Program-made: the position numbers and the translations under genes | Notes under the pieces: model-generated | Seen by the model: the letters and a program-made list of their open reading frames with translations, nothing else | The model's database searches: none | What the model was told of the DNA's origin: nothing | Part shown: positions 1-6,036 of the stretch, in pieces | Numbering within the stretch: the stretch's first letter is position 1 | Layout: the number at the start of each line of letters is the position of its first letter | Origin: Rubricella sp038526735 | GTDB taxonomy: Bacteria > Pseudomonadota > Alphaproteobacteria > Rhodobacterales > Rhodobacteraceae | Direction of reading: 5' to 3' | Assembly: GCA_038526735.1 (NCBI GenBank) | Contig: JBCBGM010000062.1 | Coordinates: forward strand, 1 to 10,567 | DNA length: 10,567 bases

Positions 1-909
1 GGGCAGGGGGCGCAGACCATTGGGATGGGGCGCGATCTGGCAGAGGCGTATCCCGCCGCCAAAGCCATCTTTGAGGAAGTGGATGAGGCACTGGGCGAGA
101 GCCTCTCTGCACTGATCTGGGAGGGCGATATCGAGACGCTGACCCTCACCGCCAATGCCCAACCGGCCCTTATGGCCACCTCGCTCGCCGCCATGCGCGC
201 GCTGGAGGCGGAGGGGATTTCCGTCACCGACGCCGCCTATGTTGCGGGCCATTCGCTGGGCGAATACTCTGCCCTCGCGGCCTCTGGTGCCCTGACCGTG
301 GCCGATACCGCGCGTCTCCTGCGCACCCGTGGCACGGCCATGCAAGAGGCGGTGCCGGTGGGTGTGGGTGCGATGGCAGCGCTCTTGGGCCTCGACTATG
401 ACACTGTTGTCGAGATTGCTCATGAGGCGGCACAAGGCGAGGTTGTGCAGGCAGCCAATGACAATGATCCAGGGCAGGTTGTGGTCTCGGGCCACACCGC
501 CGCCGTTGAGCGGGCAGTGGCGCTGGCCAAAGAGAAAGGCGCTAAGCGGGCGGTCATGCTTCCTGTCTCTGCCCCGTTCCATTGCGCGCTGATGGGCCCT
601 GCGGCAGATGTGATGGGCGGGGCGCTCGACCATGTGGATATCGAAACACCCAAAGTGCCGCTGGTGGCCAATGTCCGCGCCGAGGCGGTGAGCGCGCCCT
701 ATGTGATCCGCAGCCTTTTGGTTGAGCAGGTCACAGGCTCGGTGCGCTGGCGCGAGAGTGTTGCCTGGATGGCCGCGCAGGGCGTGACAGAAATCTGGGA
801 GATCGGGGCCGGAAAAGCTCTCTCGGGCATGATCCGGCGGATTGACCGCGGCGTCTCCACCACGGCTATCAACACCTCCGATGACATCAAAAAGGTCGCG
901 AGCGCATGA
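1..909 (+). CDS. fabD: Malonyl-CoA:ACP transacylase FabD, 5' end cut off by the window edge
   Basis: This enzyme moves a malonyl group from CoA to the acyl carrier protein in cytoplasmic type II fatty-acid synthesis. The frame is already open at base 1 and starts inside the N-terminal GQGAQ motif (oxyanion-hole Gln). The ATG at 25 is therefore internal, and roughly 8 residues lie outside the window. The nucleophile elbow GHSLGEYS has its active Ser codon at 253-255. An RTRGTAMQEAVP segment carries the Arg expected to bind the malonyl carboxylate. The partner His is in SAPFHCALM at 580-582. The visible 302 residues plus the missing few fit the usual ~310. The stop overlaps the next gene's start (ATGA, 906-909), suggesting translational coupling. 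The identification is secure from motifs and from fabG and acpP downstream. Confidence 0.97.
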   Translation, partial: GQGAQTIGMGRDLAEAYPAAKAIFEEVDEALGESLSALIWEGDIETLTLTANAQPALMATSLAAMRALEAEGISVTDAAYVAGHSLGEYSALAASGALTVADTARLLRTRGTAMQEAVPVGVGAMAALLGLDYDTVVEIAHEAAQGEVVQAANDNDPGQVVVSGHTAAVERAVALAKEKGAKRAVMLPVSAPFHCALMGPAADVMGGALDHVDIETPKVPLVANVRAEAVSAPYVIRSLLVEQVTGSVRWRESVAWMAAQGVTEIWEIGAGKALSGMIRRIDRGVSTTAINTSDDIKKVASA

Positions 910-1361
910 CCCCTGACATCGTAGACCTGCCCGAAATGCACCTCTGCATGGCCGAGGCGACCGTACCGTTCGAGCGGATCCCGGCGACGCTGCCGTATCT
1001 CTATGATCTGATCCACGCAGCCCTCCACGACCAAGGCCTCCGCCGAGCGGGGCCGGAACAGGCCTATTACCAGATGGGCGAGGGGGAGATGCGGGTGATG
1101 GCGGCTGTCCCTGCACCTGAAGGGTTTGCGCCGACGGATGCGGTGCGGTTGGAGACGATACCCGCCGAAAAAACCCTGCATCTGCGACACACCGGCCCCT
1201 TTTCAGGCCTGCCCGCGACCTGGACGGCGCTGATGGAGCATGCGCAGGCCGAAGTATATGGCTTTGGCTACAGCCGCGAACTTTATCAGCCCTGGACGCC
1301 CTATCCGCAGGAGCGGGTCACGGATGTGCACCTTGGCATCTCAGACAACACCGGCGCCTGA
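906..1361 (+). CDS. GyrI-like / AraC effector-binding-domain protein
   Basis: This 151-residue protein resembles the stand-alone GyrI-like small-molecule binding fold, also found as the effector domain of AraC/MerR regulators. The visible signature is in the second half: an LRHTGPFSGLPATWTALMEH segment (about residues 96-115), then ELYQPW and a closing VTDVHLGI strand, the usual arrangement of the second repeat of this fold. No helix-turn-helix, signal peptide or membrane segment is seen, so it is probably a soluble cytoplasmic ligand binder and not itself a transcription factor. It starts at the ATGA overlap with fabD and ends 32 nt before fabG, so it is probably made from the fab transcript. 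Some relatives bind hydrophobic or cationic drugs or hydrolyse small cyclic compounds. Its ligand here is unknown, and a role in lipid metabolism is only an inference from position. Confidence 0.8.
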   Translation: MTPDIVDLPEMHLCMAEATVPFERIPATLPYLYDLIHAALHDQGLRRAGPEQAYYQMGEGEMRVMAAVPAPEGFAPTDAVRLETIPAEKTLHLRHTGPFSGLPATWTALMEHAQAEVYGFGYSRELYQPWTPYPQERVTDVHLGISDNTGA

Positions 1362-1393
1362 CGCGCCCAAAAAGGCTCACACTGGAGAAGCAT

Positions 1394-2131
1394 ATGTTTG
1401 ATCTCACTGGAAAATCTGCGCTGATCACCGGGGCCTCTGGCGGCATCGGCGGCGCGATTGCCACCGCGCTCCACGGCGCGGGCGCAACTGTGGGCCTCTC
1501 GGGCACGCGGACAGGGCCGCTGGAAGAATTGGCCGCAAGCTTGGGCGCGCGCGCGCATGTGCTGCCTGCAAACCTCTCGGACGCTGAGAGCGTGGAGGGT
1601 CTGCCGAAAGCGGCTGCGGCGGCGATGGGCAGTGTCGATATTCTGGTGAACAATGCCGGTGTGACGAAAGACAACCTCTTTATGCGGATGGGCGATGACG
1701 AGTGGCAAACGGTGCTCGACATCAACCTTTCCGCCTCGATGCGGCTGATGCGCAGTGTGATGCGCGGCATGATGAAGGCGCGCTGGGGCCGCATCGTGAA
1801 CATCACCTCGGTGGTGGGGGTGACGGGCAATCCGGGGCAGGCGAATTACGCCGCCTCCAAGGCTGGGATGATCGGGATGTCAAAATCGATCGCGCAGGAG
1901 GTGGCGAGCCGCGGCGTGACCGTAAATTGTGTCGCCCCCGGCTTTATCGCCACCCCGATGACCGATGCGCTGAACGAAAAGCAACAAGGGGCGATTTTGG
2001 GGGCCATTCCGGCGGGTCGGATGGGCGATAGCGCGGAGATTGCTTCGGCGGTGCTCTATCTCGCCTCGCCCGAGGCCTCTTACATCACGGGCCAAACCCT
2101 CCATGTAAATGGCGGCATGGCCATGATCTGA
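1394..2131 (+). CDS. fabG: 3-oxoacyl-ACP reductase FabG
   Basis: FabG is the NADPH-dependent short-chain dehydrogenase that reduces 3-oxoacyl-ACP to 3-hydroxyacyl-ACP. The 245 residues match the family's usual length. The Rossmann cofactor motif TGASGGIG is at residues 13-20 and NNAG at 86-89. The catalytic set is complete: Asn111, Ser139, Tyr152 and Lys156 (YAASK). The APGFIATPMT segment after the active site and the C-terminal ITGQTLHVNGGMAM are typical of FabG rather than of general SDRs. The start ATG at 1394 has a GGAGAAG ribosome binding site about 5 nt upstream. It lies between the GyrI-like gene and acpP on the same strand. Confidence 0.97.
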   Translation: MFDLTGKSALITGASGGIGGAIATALHGAGATVGLSGTRTGPLEELAASLGARAHVLPANLSDAESVEGLPKAAAAAMGSVDILVNNAGVTKDNLFMRMGDDEWQTVLDINLSASMRLMRSVMRGMMKARWGRIVNITSVVGVTGNPGQANYAASKAGMIGMSKSIAQEVASRGVTVNCVAPGFIATPMTDALNEKQQGAILGAIPAGRMGDSAEIASAVLYLASPEASYITGQTLHVNGGMAMI

Positions 2132-2157
2132 GGCGATAGCGCACAGGGCAAAAGCCC

Positions 2158-2185
2158 TTGCCAACCTCGCAACCTGTGGTAAAGG
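2158..2185 (+). promoter_or_regulatory. Possible acpP promoter
   Basis: TTGCCA (2158-2163) and TAAAGG (2180-2185), separated by 16 nt, form a weak sigma-70-like pair in the 135-nt gap between fabG and acpP. The -35 is 5/6 to consensus, but the -10 is only about 3/6. A separate promoter is plausible because acpP is usually expressed far above its neighbours. This is an inference from a loose motif match. Confidence 0.35.
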
Positions 2186-2196
2186 CCGCGCAACCG

Positions 2197-2247
2197 TTTG
2201 GGGCGGCCTGCCCCAAAGCCCATTCGCTAAGACGCTGGAGCAGCGTC
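2197..2247 (+). promoter_or_regulatory. Two hairpins in the acpP leader
   Basis: The first hairpin pairs TTTGGGGC (2197-2204) with GCCCCAAA (2210-2217) around a 5-nt loop. The second pairs GACGCTG (2231-2237) with CAGCGTC (2241-2247) around GAG. Both stems are perfect. They lie just before the AAGAGAGGA ribosome binding site (2251-2259). Neither is followed by a T run, so they are not terminators. They could stabilise the mRNA or hold the ribosome site open. Confidence 0.6.
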
Positions 2248-2266
2248 GCAAAGAGAGGACCAAGAC

Positions 2267-2503
2267 ATGAGCGACATCGCAGGCAGCGTAAAGAAGATCG
2301 TTGTGGAGCACCTGAGCGTGGACGAGGACAAGGTTGTTGAGGGCGCGTCCTTCATCGATGACCTGGGTGCTGACTCCCTCGACACCGTTGAGCTGGTGAT
2401 GGCGTTCGAAGAAGAGTTCGAGATCGAGATCCCGGACGATGCCGCCGAGACCATCCAAACGGTCGGCGACGCGGTGAAGTTCATCACCGAAGCCAAGGCC
2501 TGA
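2267..2503 (+). CDS. acpP: Acyl carrier protein AcpP
   Basis: AcpP carries growing acyl chains on a phosphopantetheine arm and is the shared substrate of FabD, FabG and FabF. The product is 78 residues, acidic and helical, the standard size. The modification site is Ser37 in the GADSLDTVE motif, followed by the acidic recognition helix (VELVMAFEEEFEIEIPD) that partner enzymes dock on. The start is supported by AAGAGAGGA 7 nt upstream. Codon use is noticeably restricted to favoured codons (GAC, GAG, CTG, GTT, ATC), consistent with high expression. It is followed by a strong terminator. Confidence 0.98.
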   Translation: MSDIAGSVKKIVVEHLSVDEDKVVEGASFIDDLGADSLDTVELVMAFEEEFEIEIPDDAAETIQTVGDAVKFITEAKA

Positions 2504-2529
2504 TTTTTTAAAGCAAAGCGCTTTTGCGG

Positions 2530-2560
2530 CGGCGTCCCTCGGGGCGCCGTTTTGCGTTTT
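2530..2560 (+). terminator. Intrinsic terminator after acpP
   Basis: CGGCGTCC (2530-2537) pairs with GGGCGCCG (2542-2549), with one G-T wobble, closing a CTCG loop. It is followed by TTTTGCGTTTT. A smaller inverted repeat, GCAAA/TTTGC-like, lies just upstream at 2513-2527. It sits 26 nt past the acpP stop and separates the fab block from the repeat region. Confidence 0.8.
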
Positions 2561-2576
2561 GGAGGGGTGTTGGGGG

Positions 2577-3040
2577 AAAGAGTAAACGCCCCGGACCTGA
2601 CCCGGGGCCTCGGTGGTCTGGTGGAACACTCCTGCGCGGAATCAAGTCGCGCAGCGCCGCCGCGCGCGCCAGACCGACCGCATGGTCTGGCGCATTTGGA
2701 GGGTGAGGGTTGGAGTTCAATGCAAGTGCGGTTTGGCGGGGATAAATCGAGTTATATTCAACAAAGCGGCGCCAAACTTCGGTCTGGCGAACGCTACCGT
2801 CGTGCATCGGTCTTCGAGGTCCTGGATCAAGTCCGGGACGAGCCCAGCCGGAGGCGACCAGCCTCCGGCCACGCCCTCCCTCCCGAACGGGAGGGCGTAT
2901 TTGCTACATTTCTTGTTGATCATCTCGTTTGCAGTTTGGAGAGATAAACTGCGATGCACTTAACGTACGAACGCCCACCCGAGGGAGGGCGCGGCCTCTG
3001 ATGCGATCTGCTCGTCTAGGTCCCGGATCAGCTCCGTGAC
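2577..3040. repeat. Hairpin-rich direct repeat, unit A
   Basis: This is the first of two homologous ~465-525 bp units that fill the gene-free gap between acpP and fabF. Its core (2588-2839, 252 bp) is bounded by inverted ends, each itself palindromic: 2588-2608 (GCCCCGG / CCGGGGC) and 2819-2839 (GTCCTGGA / TCCGGGAC around TCAAG). Aligning one end with the reverse complement of the other gives about 20 matches in 25. Bases 2613-2680 are identical to 3077-3144 of unit B, a 68-nt exact block. Inside are stems CTGCGCG/CGCGCAG (2632-2654) and GCGCCAGACC/GGTCTGGCGC (2666-2693). The linker 2840-3019 holds more hairpins, and a third palindrome lies at 3020-3040. No transposase and no target-site duplication were seen. 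It resembles a REP/BIME- or MITE-like intergenic element. Confidence 0.85.
2847..2898. repeat. Two adjacent perfect hairpins in the unit A linker
   Basis: GCCGGAGGC (2847-2855) pairs with GCCTCCGGC (2861-2869) around GACCA. ACGCCCTCCC (2871-2880) pairs with GGGAGGGCGT (2889-2898) around an 8-nt loop. The first recurs in unit B at 3313-3331 with the same GACCA loop and a 7-bp stem. The second is followed by ATTT only, so it is a weak terminator at best. Confidence 0.75.
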
Positions 3041-3567
3041 GGAGAGTGAACGCCTCGGACATGATCCGGGGCCTCTGTGGTCTGGTGGAACACTCCTGCG
3101 CGGAATCAAGTCGCGCAGCGCCGCCGCGCGCGCCAGACCGACCGGACGGTCTGGCGCATTGGAGGGTGAGGTTAGGAGTTCAGCGCGAATGCGGTTTGGC
3201 CGGGATAAATCGAGTTGTACTCAACAAAGCTGCGCCACACCTCGGTCTGGCGCGCGCTACTGTGGCGCACTATTCTTCGAGGTCCCGGCTCAAGGCCGGG
3301 ACGTGTTTTGGGCGGAGGCGACCAGCCTCCGGCCACGCCCATTCCGGGGCTCCGCCCGTTCGAGGCTGAAACGCTGCCCCGCAGCGTTTCCGAGACGCCG
3401 CTCACCCTCCCCCTTGGGAGGGCGTATTGCGGCGTTGATCATTGATCTCACCACATGCGGATTTGAGAGATTAATCGCGCTACTCAGCCGCTACGAAACG
3501 CCCACCCGAGGGAGGGCGTGGCCTACTGTCTCGAACTGTTCTTCGAGGTTCCGGCTCAAGGCCGGGA
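3041..3567. repeat. Hairpin-rich direct repeat, unit B
   Basis: This is the second copy of the repeat unit, offset 464 bp from unit A over the core. The core (3052-3302, 251 bp) again has inverted palindromic ends: 3052-3072 and 3282-3302 (GTCCCGGC / GCCGGGAC around TCAAG). Between copies the base pair A2826-T2832 has become C3289-G3295, a change on both sides that keeps the stem. The central stem gains a pair (11 bp: 3130-3140 with 3147-3157). The linker carries about 60 bp absent from unit A (roughly 3341-3405). The unit closes with another palindrome at 3549-3567. Shared linker sequence such as ACGCCCACCCGAGGGAGGGC (2971-2990 and 3498-3517) shows the duplication covers the whole unit. Confidence 0.85.
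3368..3390. repeat. 10-bp perfect hairpin in the unit B-specific insertion
   Basis: GAAACGCTGC (3368-3377) pairs perfectly with GCAGCGTTTC (3381-3390) around CCC. It lies in the segment missing from unit A, so it looks like a separate small palindromic element placed inside unit B. No T run follows. Confidence 0.7.
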
Positions 3568-3603
3568 TGCCCCCCAATCCAGCCTGATGCAATTGGTAAC
3601 ACC

Positions 3604-3663
3604 GGCCCGCCTTGAAGTGCGGGCCTGCCGCCCGTTAATAGGGGGCAGGCAAGGAACGGGAGG
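3604..3663 (+). promoter_or_regulatory. fabF leader with competing hairpins over the ribosome binding site
   Basis: Hairpin I pairs GGCCCGC (3604-3610) with GCGGGCC (3619-3625). Hairpin II pairs 3623-3629 with 3644-3650, plus CCC/GGG after a bulged G. They share 3623-3625, so they exclude each other. In addition CCCGTT (3631-3636) can pair with AACGGG (3655-3660), which overlaps the GGGAGG ribosome site at 3658-3663. No convincing promoter was found upstream. The pairings are visible; any control of fabF translation is inference. Confidence 0.45.
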
Positions 3664-3668
3664 TCGCC

Positions 3669-4925
3669 ATGCGGCGTGTTGTTGTGACCGGGCTGGGGAT
3701 GGTGTCTCCGCTCGCCAATGGGGTGGATGCGACCTGGGCGCGGCTCTTAGAGGGGCAGTCGGGCGCTGGAAAAATCACTCGATTTGACCCTGAGCGCACC
3801 ACCACGAAGATCGCCTGCGAGGTGCCCTTTGGCGATGGCAGTGACGGCTCGTTTAACCCGGACGCGTTCATGCTGCCCAAAGAGCAGCGCAAGGTGGATA
3901 CGTTCATCATGTTCGCGATTGCCGCTGCGGATCAGGCGGTGGCGGACTCGGGCTGGGAGGCCGACACTGAAGACAAGGCGTTTCGTACGGGCGTGATGAT
4001 TGGCTCCGGGATTGGCGGCCTCAACACCATCGCAGAGACGGCGCAGATGTTGGTGGAGAAGGGACCTCGGCGGATTTCTCCGTTTTTTATTCCGGGCTCG
4101 TTGATCAATTTGACCTCTGGTCAGGTGTCAATCCGGCATGGGTTTAAGGGGCCGAACCACTCGGTTGTGACGGCGTGCTCGACGGGGGCGCATGCCATCG
4201 GAGACGCATCTCGGCTGATCATGCTGGGGGATGCGGATGTGATGGTTGCGGGCGGTGCGGAGGCTGCGATCTCTGAGCTCGGCATCGGCGGGTTTAACGC
4301 CTGCAAGGCGCTTTCGACGAAGTATAATGACGACCCGCAGGCCGCCTCCCGCCCCTATGATCGGGACCGGGACGGGTTTGTGATGGGGGAAGGCGCGGGT
4401 GTGGTTGTGCTCGAGGAATATGAGCACGCCAAGGCGCGCGGGGCCAAGATTTATGGCGAGATCGTGGGCTATGGGATGTCGGGCGATGCCTATCACATCA
4501 CCGCACCGTCGGAGGATGGTGACGGGGCCTATCGCTGCATGACCAATGCGCTGAACCGGGCCGGACTCACGGGGGGAGACGTCGATTACGTCAACGCGCA
4601 TGGCACCTCGACCATGGCGGATACGATTGAGCTGGGCGCGGTTGAGCGTGTGCTCGGCAATGAGGTTGGGGGGGCGACGATGTCGTCCACCAAGTCGGCG
4701 ATTGGGCACTTGCTGGGCGCGGCGGGCGCGGTGGAGTTTATCTTCTGCGCGCTGGCGATCCGCGATCAGGTGGCGCCGCCGACGCTTAACCTCGACAACC
4801 CGGACGTGGAAACCGCGATCGATCTGGCGCCAAAAGCGGCGCGGGAGCGGAAGATTGATGTGGCACTGTCGAACTCCTTCGGGTTTGGTGGCACCAATGC
4901 TTCGCTGGTGTTGAAACGGGTCTGA
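3669..4925 (+). CDS. fabF: 3-oxoacyl-ACP synthase II FabF
   Basis: FabF is the elongating beta-ketoacyl-ACP synthase that condenses malonyl-ACP with acyl-ACP in the cytoplasm. The protein is 418 residues, normal for the family, and opens with the typical MRRVVVTGLGMVSPLANGV. The thiolase-fold active site is complete: Cys170 in VVTACSTGAHAIGDA, His311 in NAHGTSTMADTIE, and Lys342 and His347 in STKSAIGHLLGAAG. The glycine-rich SFGFGGTNASL near the C-terminus is also present. The start has GGGAGG 5 nt upstream. fabF is separated from acpP by the 1.16-kb repeat region and is followed after 3 nt by mltG, so fabF and mltG are probably co-transcribed. FabB is the alternative, but the HGTSTMADTIE motif and length favour FabF. 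Confidence 0.96.
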   Translation: MRRVVVTGLGMVSPLANGVDATWARLLEGQSGAGKITRFDPERTTTKIACEVPFGDGSDGSFNPDAFMLPKEQRKVDTFIMFAIAAADQAVADSGWEADTEDKAFRTGVMIGSGIGGLNTIAETAQMLVEKGPRRISPFFIPGSLINLTSGQVSIRHGFKGPNHSVVTACSTGAHAIGDASRLIMLGDADVMVAGGAEAAISELGIGGFNACKALSTKYNDDPQAASRPYDRDRDGFVMGEGAGVVVLEEYEHAKARGAKIYGEIVGYGMSGDAYHITAPSEDGDGAYRCMTNALNRAGLTGGDVDYVNAHGTSTMADTIELGAVERVLGNEVGGATMSSTKSAIGHLLGAAGAVEFIFCALAIRDQVAPPTLNLDNPDVETAIDLAPKAARERKIDVALSNSFGFGGTNASLVLKRV

Positions 4926-4928
4926 TCC

Positions 4929-5921
4929 ATGCGCCATTTGGCAGCCAATGCGCTGACCGTTGTGATTGTGCTGCTGGTGATTGTCAGCGGCGCGATTGTG
5001 TGGGGGCAGGCGCAGTTTCGCGCCGCGGGGCCGCTCCAGGAGGTGGCTCTGGTGACCGTTGAGCCGGGGGACCGGCTCGATGAGATCACAGAGGCGCTTT
5101 TGACCGCCGGGGCCATCGAAAATGACGTGATTTTTCGCATTGGCGCGCGGTATCGCGGCGATGATCGGCGGTTGCGGTTTGGGGAGTATGAGATCCCGCC
5201 GGCGGCGTCGATGGAAGAGGTGCTGGATATCATCGTCTCTGGCCGGTCGGTGCAGTATTTTGTGACGGTGCCCGAGGGGCTGACCTCTTGGGAGATTGTG
5301 CAGCTTTTGAACGAAGAGCCGCTGTTGACCGGCGAGATCGAAGAGATCCCGCCCGAGGGGGTGCTCGCGCCGGATACGTATTCAGTGCAGCGGGGGGAAT
5401 CACGGCAGGCTTTGCTGACCCGAATGGAGGATGCACAGGCCTCGATTCTGGCTCGGGCCTGGGACGAAAGGGTTAACGACCTGCCGCTCGACAGCATCGA
5501 AGAGGCGCTGATTTTGGCCTCCATTATCGAGAAAGAAACCAGCGTTCCGGAGGAGCGGCGGCAGGTTGCCTCGGTGTTTGTGAACCGGCTCAATCGGGGG
5601 ATGCGGTTGCAGACCGATCCGACGGTGATCTACGGGATCACGGAAGGGCGCGGGAGTTTGGGGCGCGGCTTGCGCCGCTCAGAGCTCGACCGGCCAACGC
5701 CTTATAATACTTACGTTATTCGCGGACTCCCGCCGGGGCCGATTGCCAATCCGGGGCGGGCCTCGATCGAGGCGGCGCTGAACCCGGATGAGACGCCGTT
5801 TATCTTTTTCGTGGCTGATGGCACCGGGGGGCATGCGTTTTCTGTGACCTATGAAGAGCACCAGGAAAACGTGCGCGCGTGGCGGCGGATTGAGCGGGAA
5901 CGAGAGCTTAACAACCAGTAA
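4929..5921 (+). CDS. mltG: Endolytic murein transglycosylase MltG (YceG family)
   Basis: MltG is an inner-membrane lytic transglycosylase that cuts nascent glycan strands in the periplasm and so sets their length. The 330-residue protein has one N-terminal membrane helix (about residues 7-27, ALTVVIVLLVIVSGAIVW), then a LysM-like region (about 40-110) and the YceG catalytic domain. The catalytic Glu is most likely Glu201 in ILASIIEKET. Other family hallmarks are RLQTDPTVIYGI (226-237) and TPYNTYVIRGLPPGPIANPG (257-276). Older annotations call this family aminodeoxychorismate lyase, which is not supported. It starts 3 nt after fabF. The stop overlaps an AT-rich IHF-like site, and a terminator follows about 80 nt downstream. 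Confidence 0.94.
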   Translation: MRHLAANALTVVIVLLVIVSGAIVWGQAQFRAAGPLQEVALVTVEPGDRLDEITEALLTAGAIENDVIFRIGARYRGDDRRLRFGEYEIPPAASMEEVLDIIVSGRSVQYFVTVPEGLTSWEIVQLLNEEPLLTGEIEEIPPEGVLAPDTYSVQRGESRQALLTRMEDAQASILARAWDERVNDLPLDSIEEALILASIIEKETSVPEERRQVASVFVNRLNRGMRLQTDPTVIYGITEGRGSLGRGLRRSELDRPTPYNTYVIRGLPPGPIANPGRASIEAALNPDETPFIFFVADGTGGHAFSVTYEEHQENVRAWRRIERERELNNQ

Positions 5922-5931
5922 ATAATTGATT
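5919..5931 (-). promoter_or_regulatory. IHF-like site at the mltG / GTA boundary
   Basis: Read on the minus strand this is AATCAATTATTTA, a full match to the IHF consensus WATCARNNNNTTR. It lies in the most AT-rich stretch noticed in this GC-rich window (5918-5942), about 15 bp upstream of the -35 box at 5947. The consensus is degenerate, so the match is suggestive only. Confidence 0.4.
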
Positions 5932-5946
5932 AATAACAAAAATCCC

Positions 5947-5975
5947 TTGACGCAACGCACGGTCGAGGGCATAAG
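5947..5975 (+). promoter_or_regulatory. Sigma-70-like promoter upstream of the GTA cluster
   Basis: TTGACG (5947-5952) and CATAAG (5970-5975) are separated by 17 nt, and an AT-rich tract lies upstream. The -35 is 5/6 and the -10 is 4/6 to consensus. Transcription would begin near 5982, about 20 nt before the terminator at 6003. The product would therefore be either a ~55-nt RNA or, with readthrough, the GTA mRNA. Confidence 0.5.
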
Positions 5976-6002
5976 CAGTGACAGGATGCGAGACATCCGA
6001 CA

Positions 6003-6036
6003 GGCACCCAAGCGTTCGGCTTCGGGTGCCTTTTTT
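6003..6036 (+). terminator. Strong intrinsic terminator between mltG and g1
   Basis: GGCACCCAAGC (6003-6013) pairs with GCTT and GGGTGCC (6019-6022, 6024-6030) with a single bulged C, a GTTCG loop and then TTTTTT (6031-6036). A 5-bp hairpin (GGATG / CATCC, 5984-5998) sits just upstream. It can end fabF-mltG transcripts. It also stands between any promoter in this gap and g1. Confidence 0.88.

Noticed and set aside
1880..2629. 249-codon minus-strand frame opposite fabG/acpP
   Set aside because: It is a high-GC shadow of two certain genes, crosses the acpP terminator, and has no recognisable domain.
2613..2693. tRNA or other standard structured RNA in the 68-nt identical block
   Set aside because: No cloverleaf, T-loop (GTTCRA) or CCA end can be drawn; only two or three competing hairpins are present.
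2552..2963. Open frames on + inside repeat unit A (2552-2947, 2613-2963)
   Set aside because: They consist of translated repeat and hairpin sequence, lack ribosome sites, and the matching frame in unit B is broken by single-base indels (for example CGCATTTGG versus CGCATTGG).
2577..3567. CRISPR array
   Set aside because: There are only two long units with diverged sequence, and no short regular repeats with unique spacers or cas genes.
3036..3587. 183-codon open frame across repeat unit B
   Set aside because: It is Arg/Pro/Ala/Ser-rich read-through of palindromes with no family resemblance, and the frame is not kept in unit A.
5908..5933. CtrA-type site from two TTAA motifs (5908-5911, 5930-5933)
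   Set aside because: They are 18 nt apart, not the 7-nt spacing of the CtrA box.
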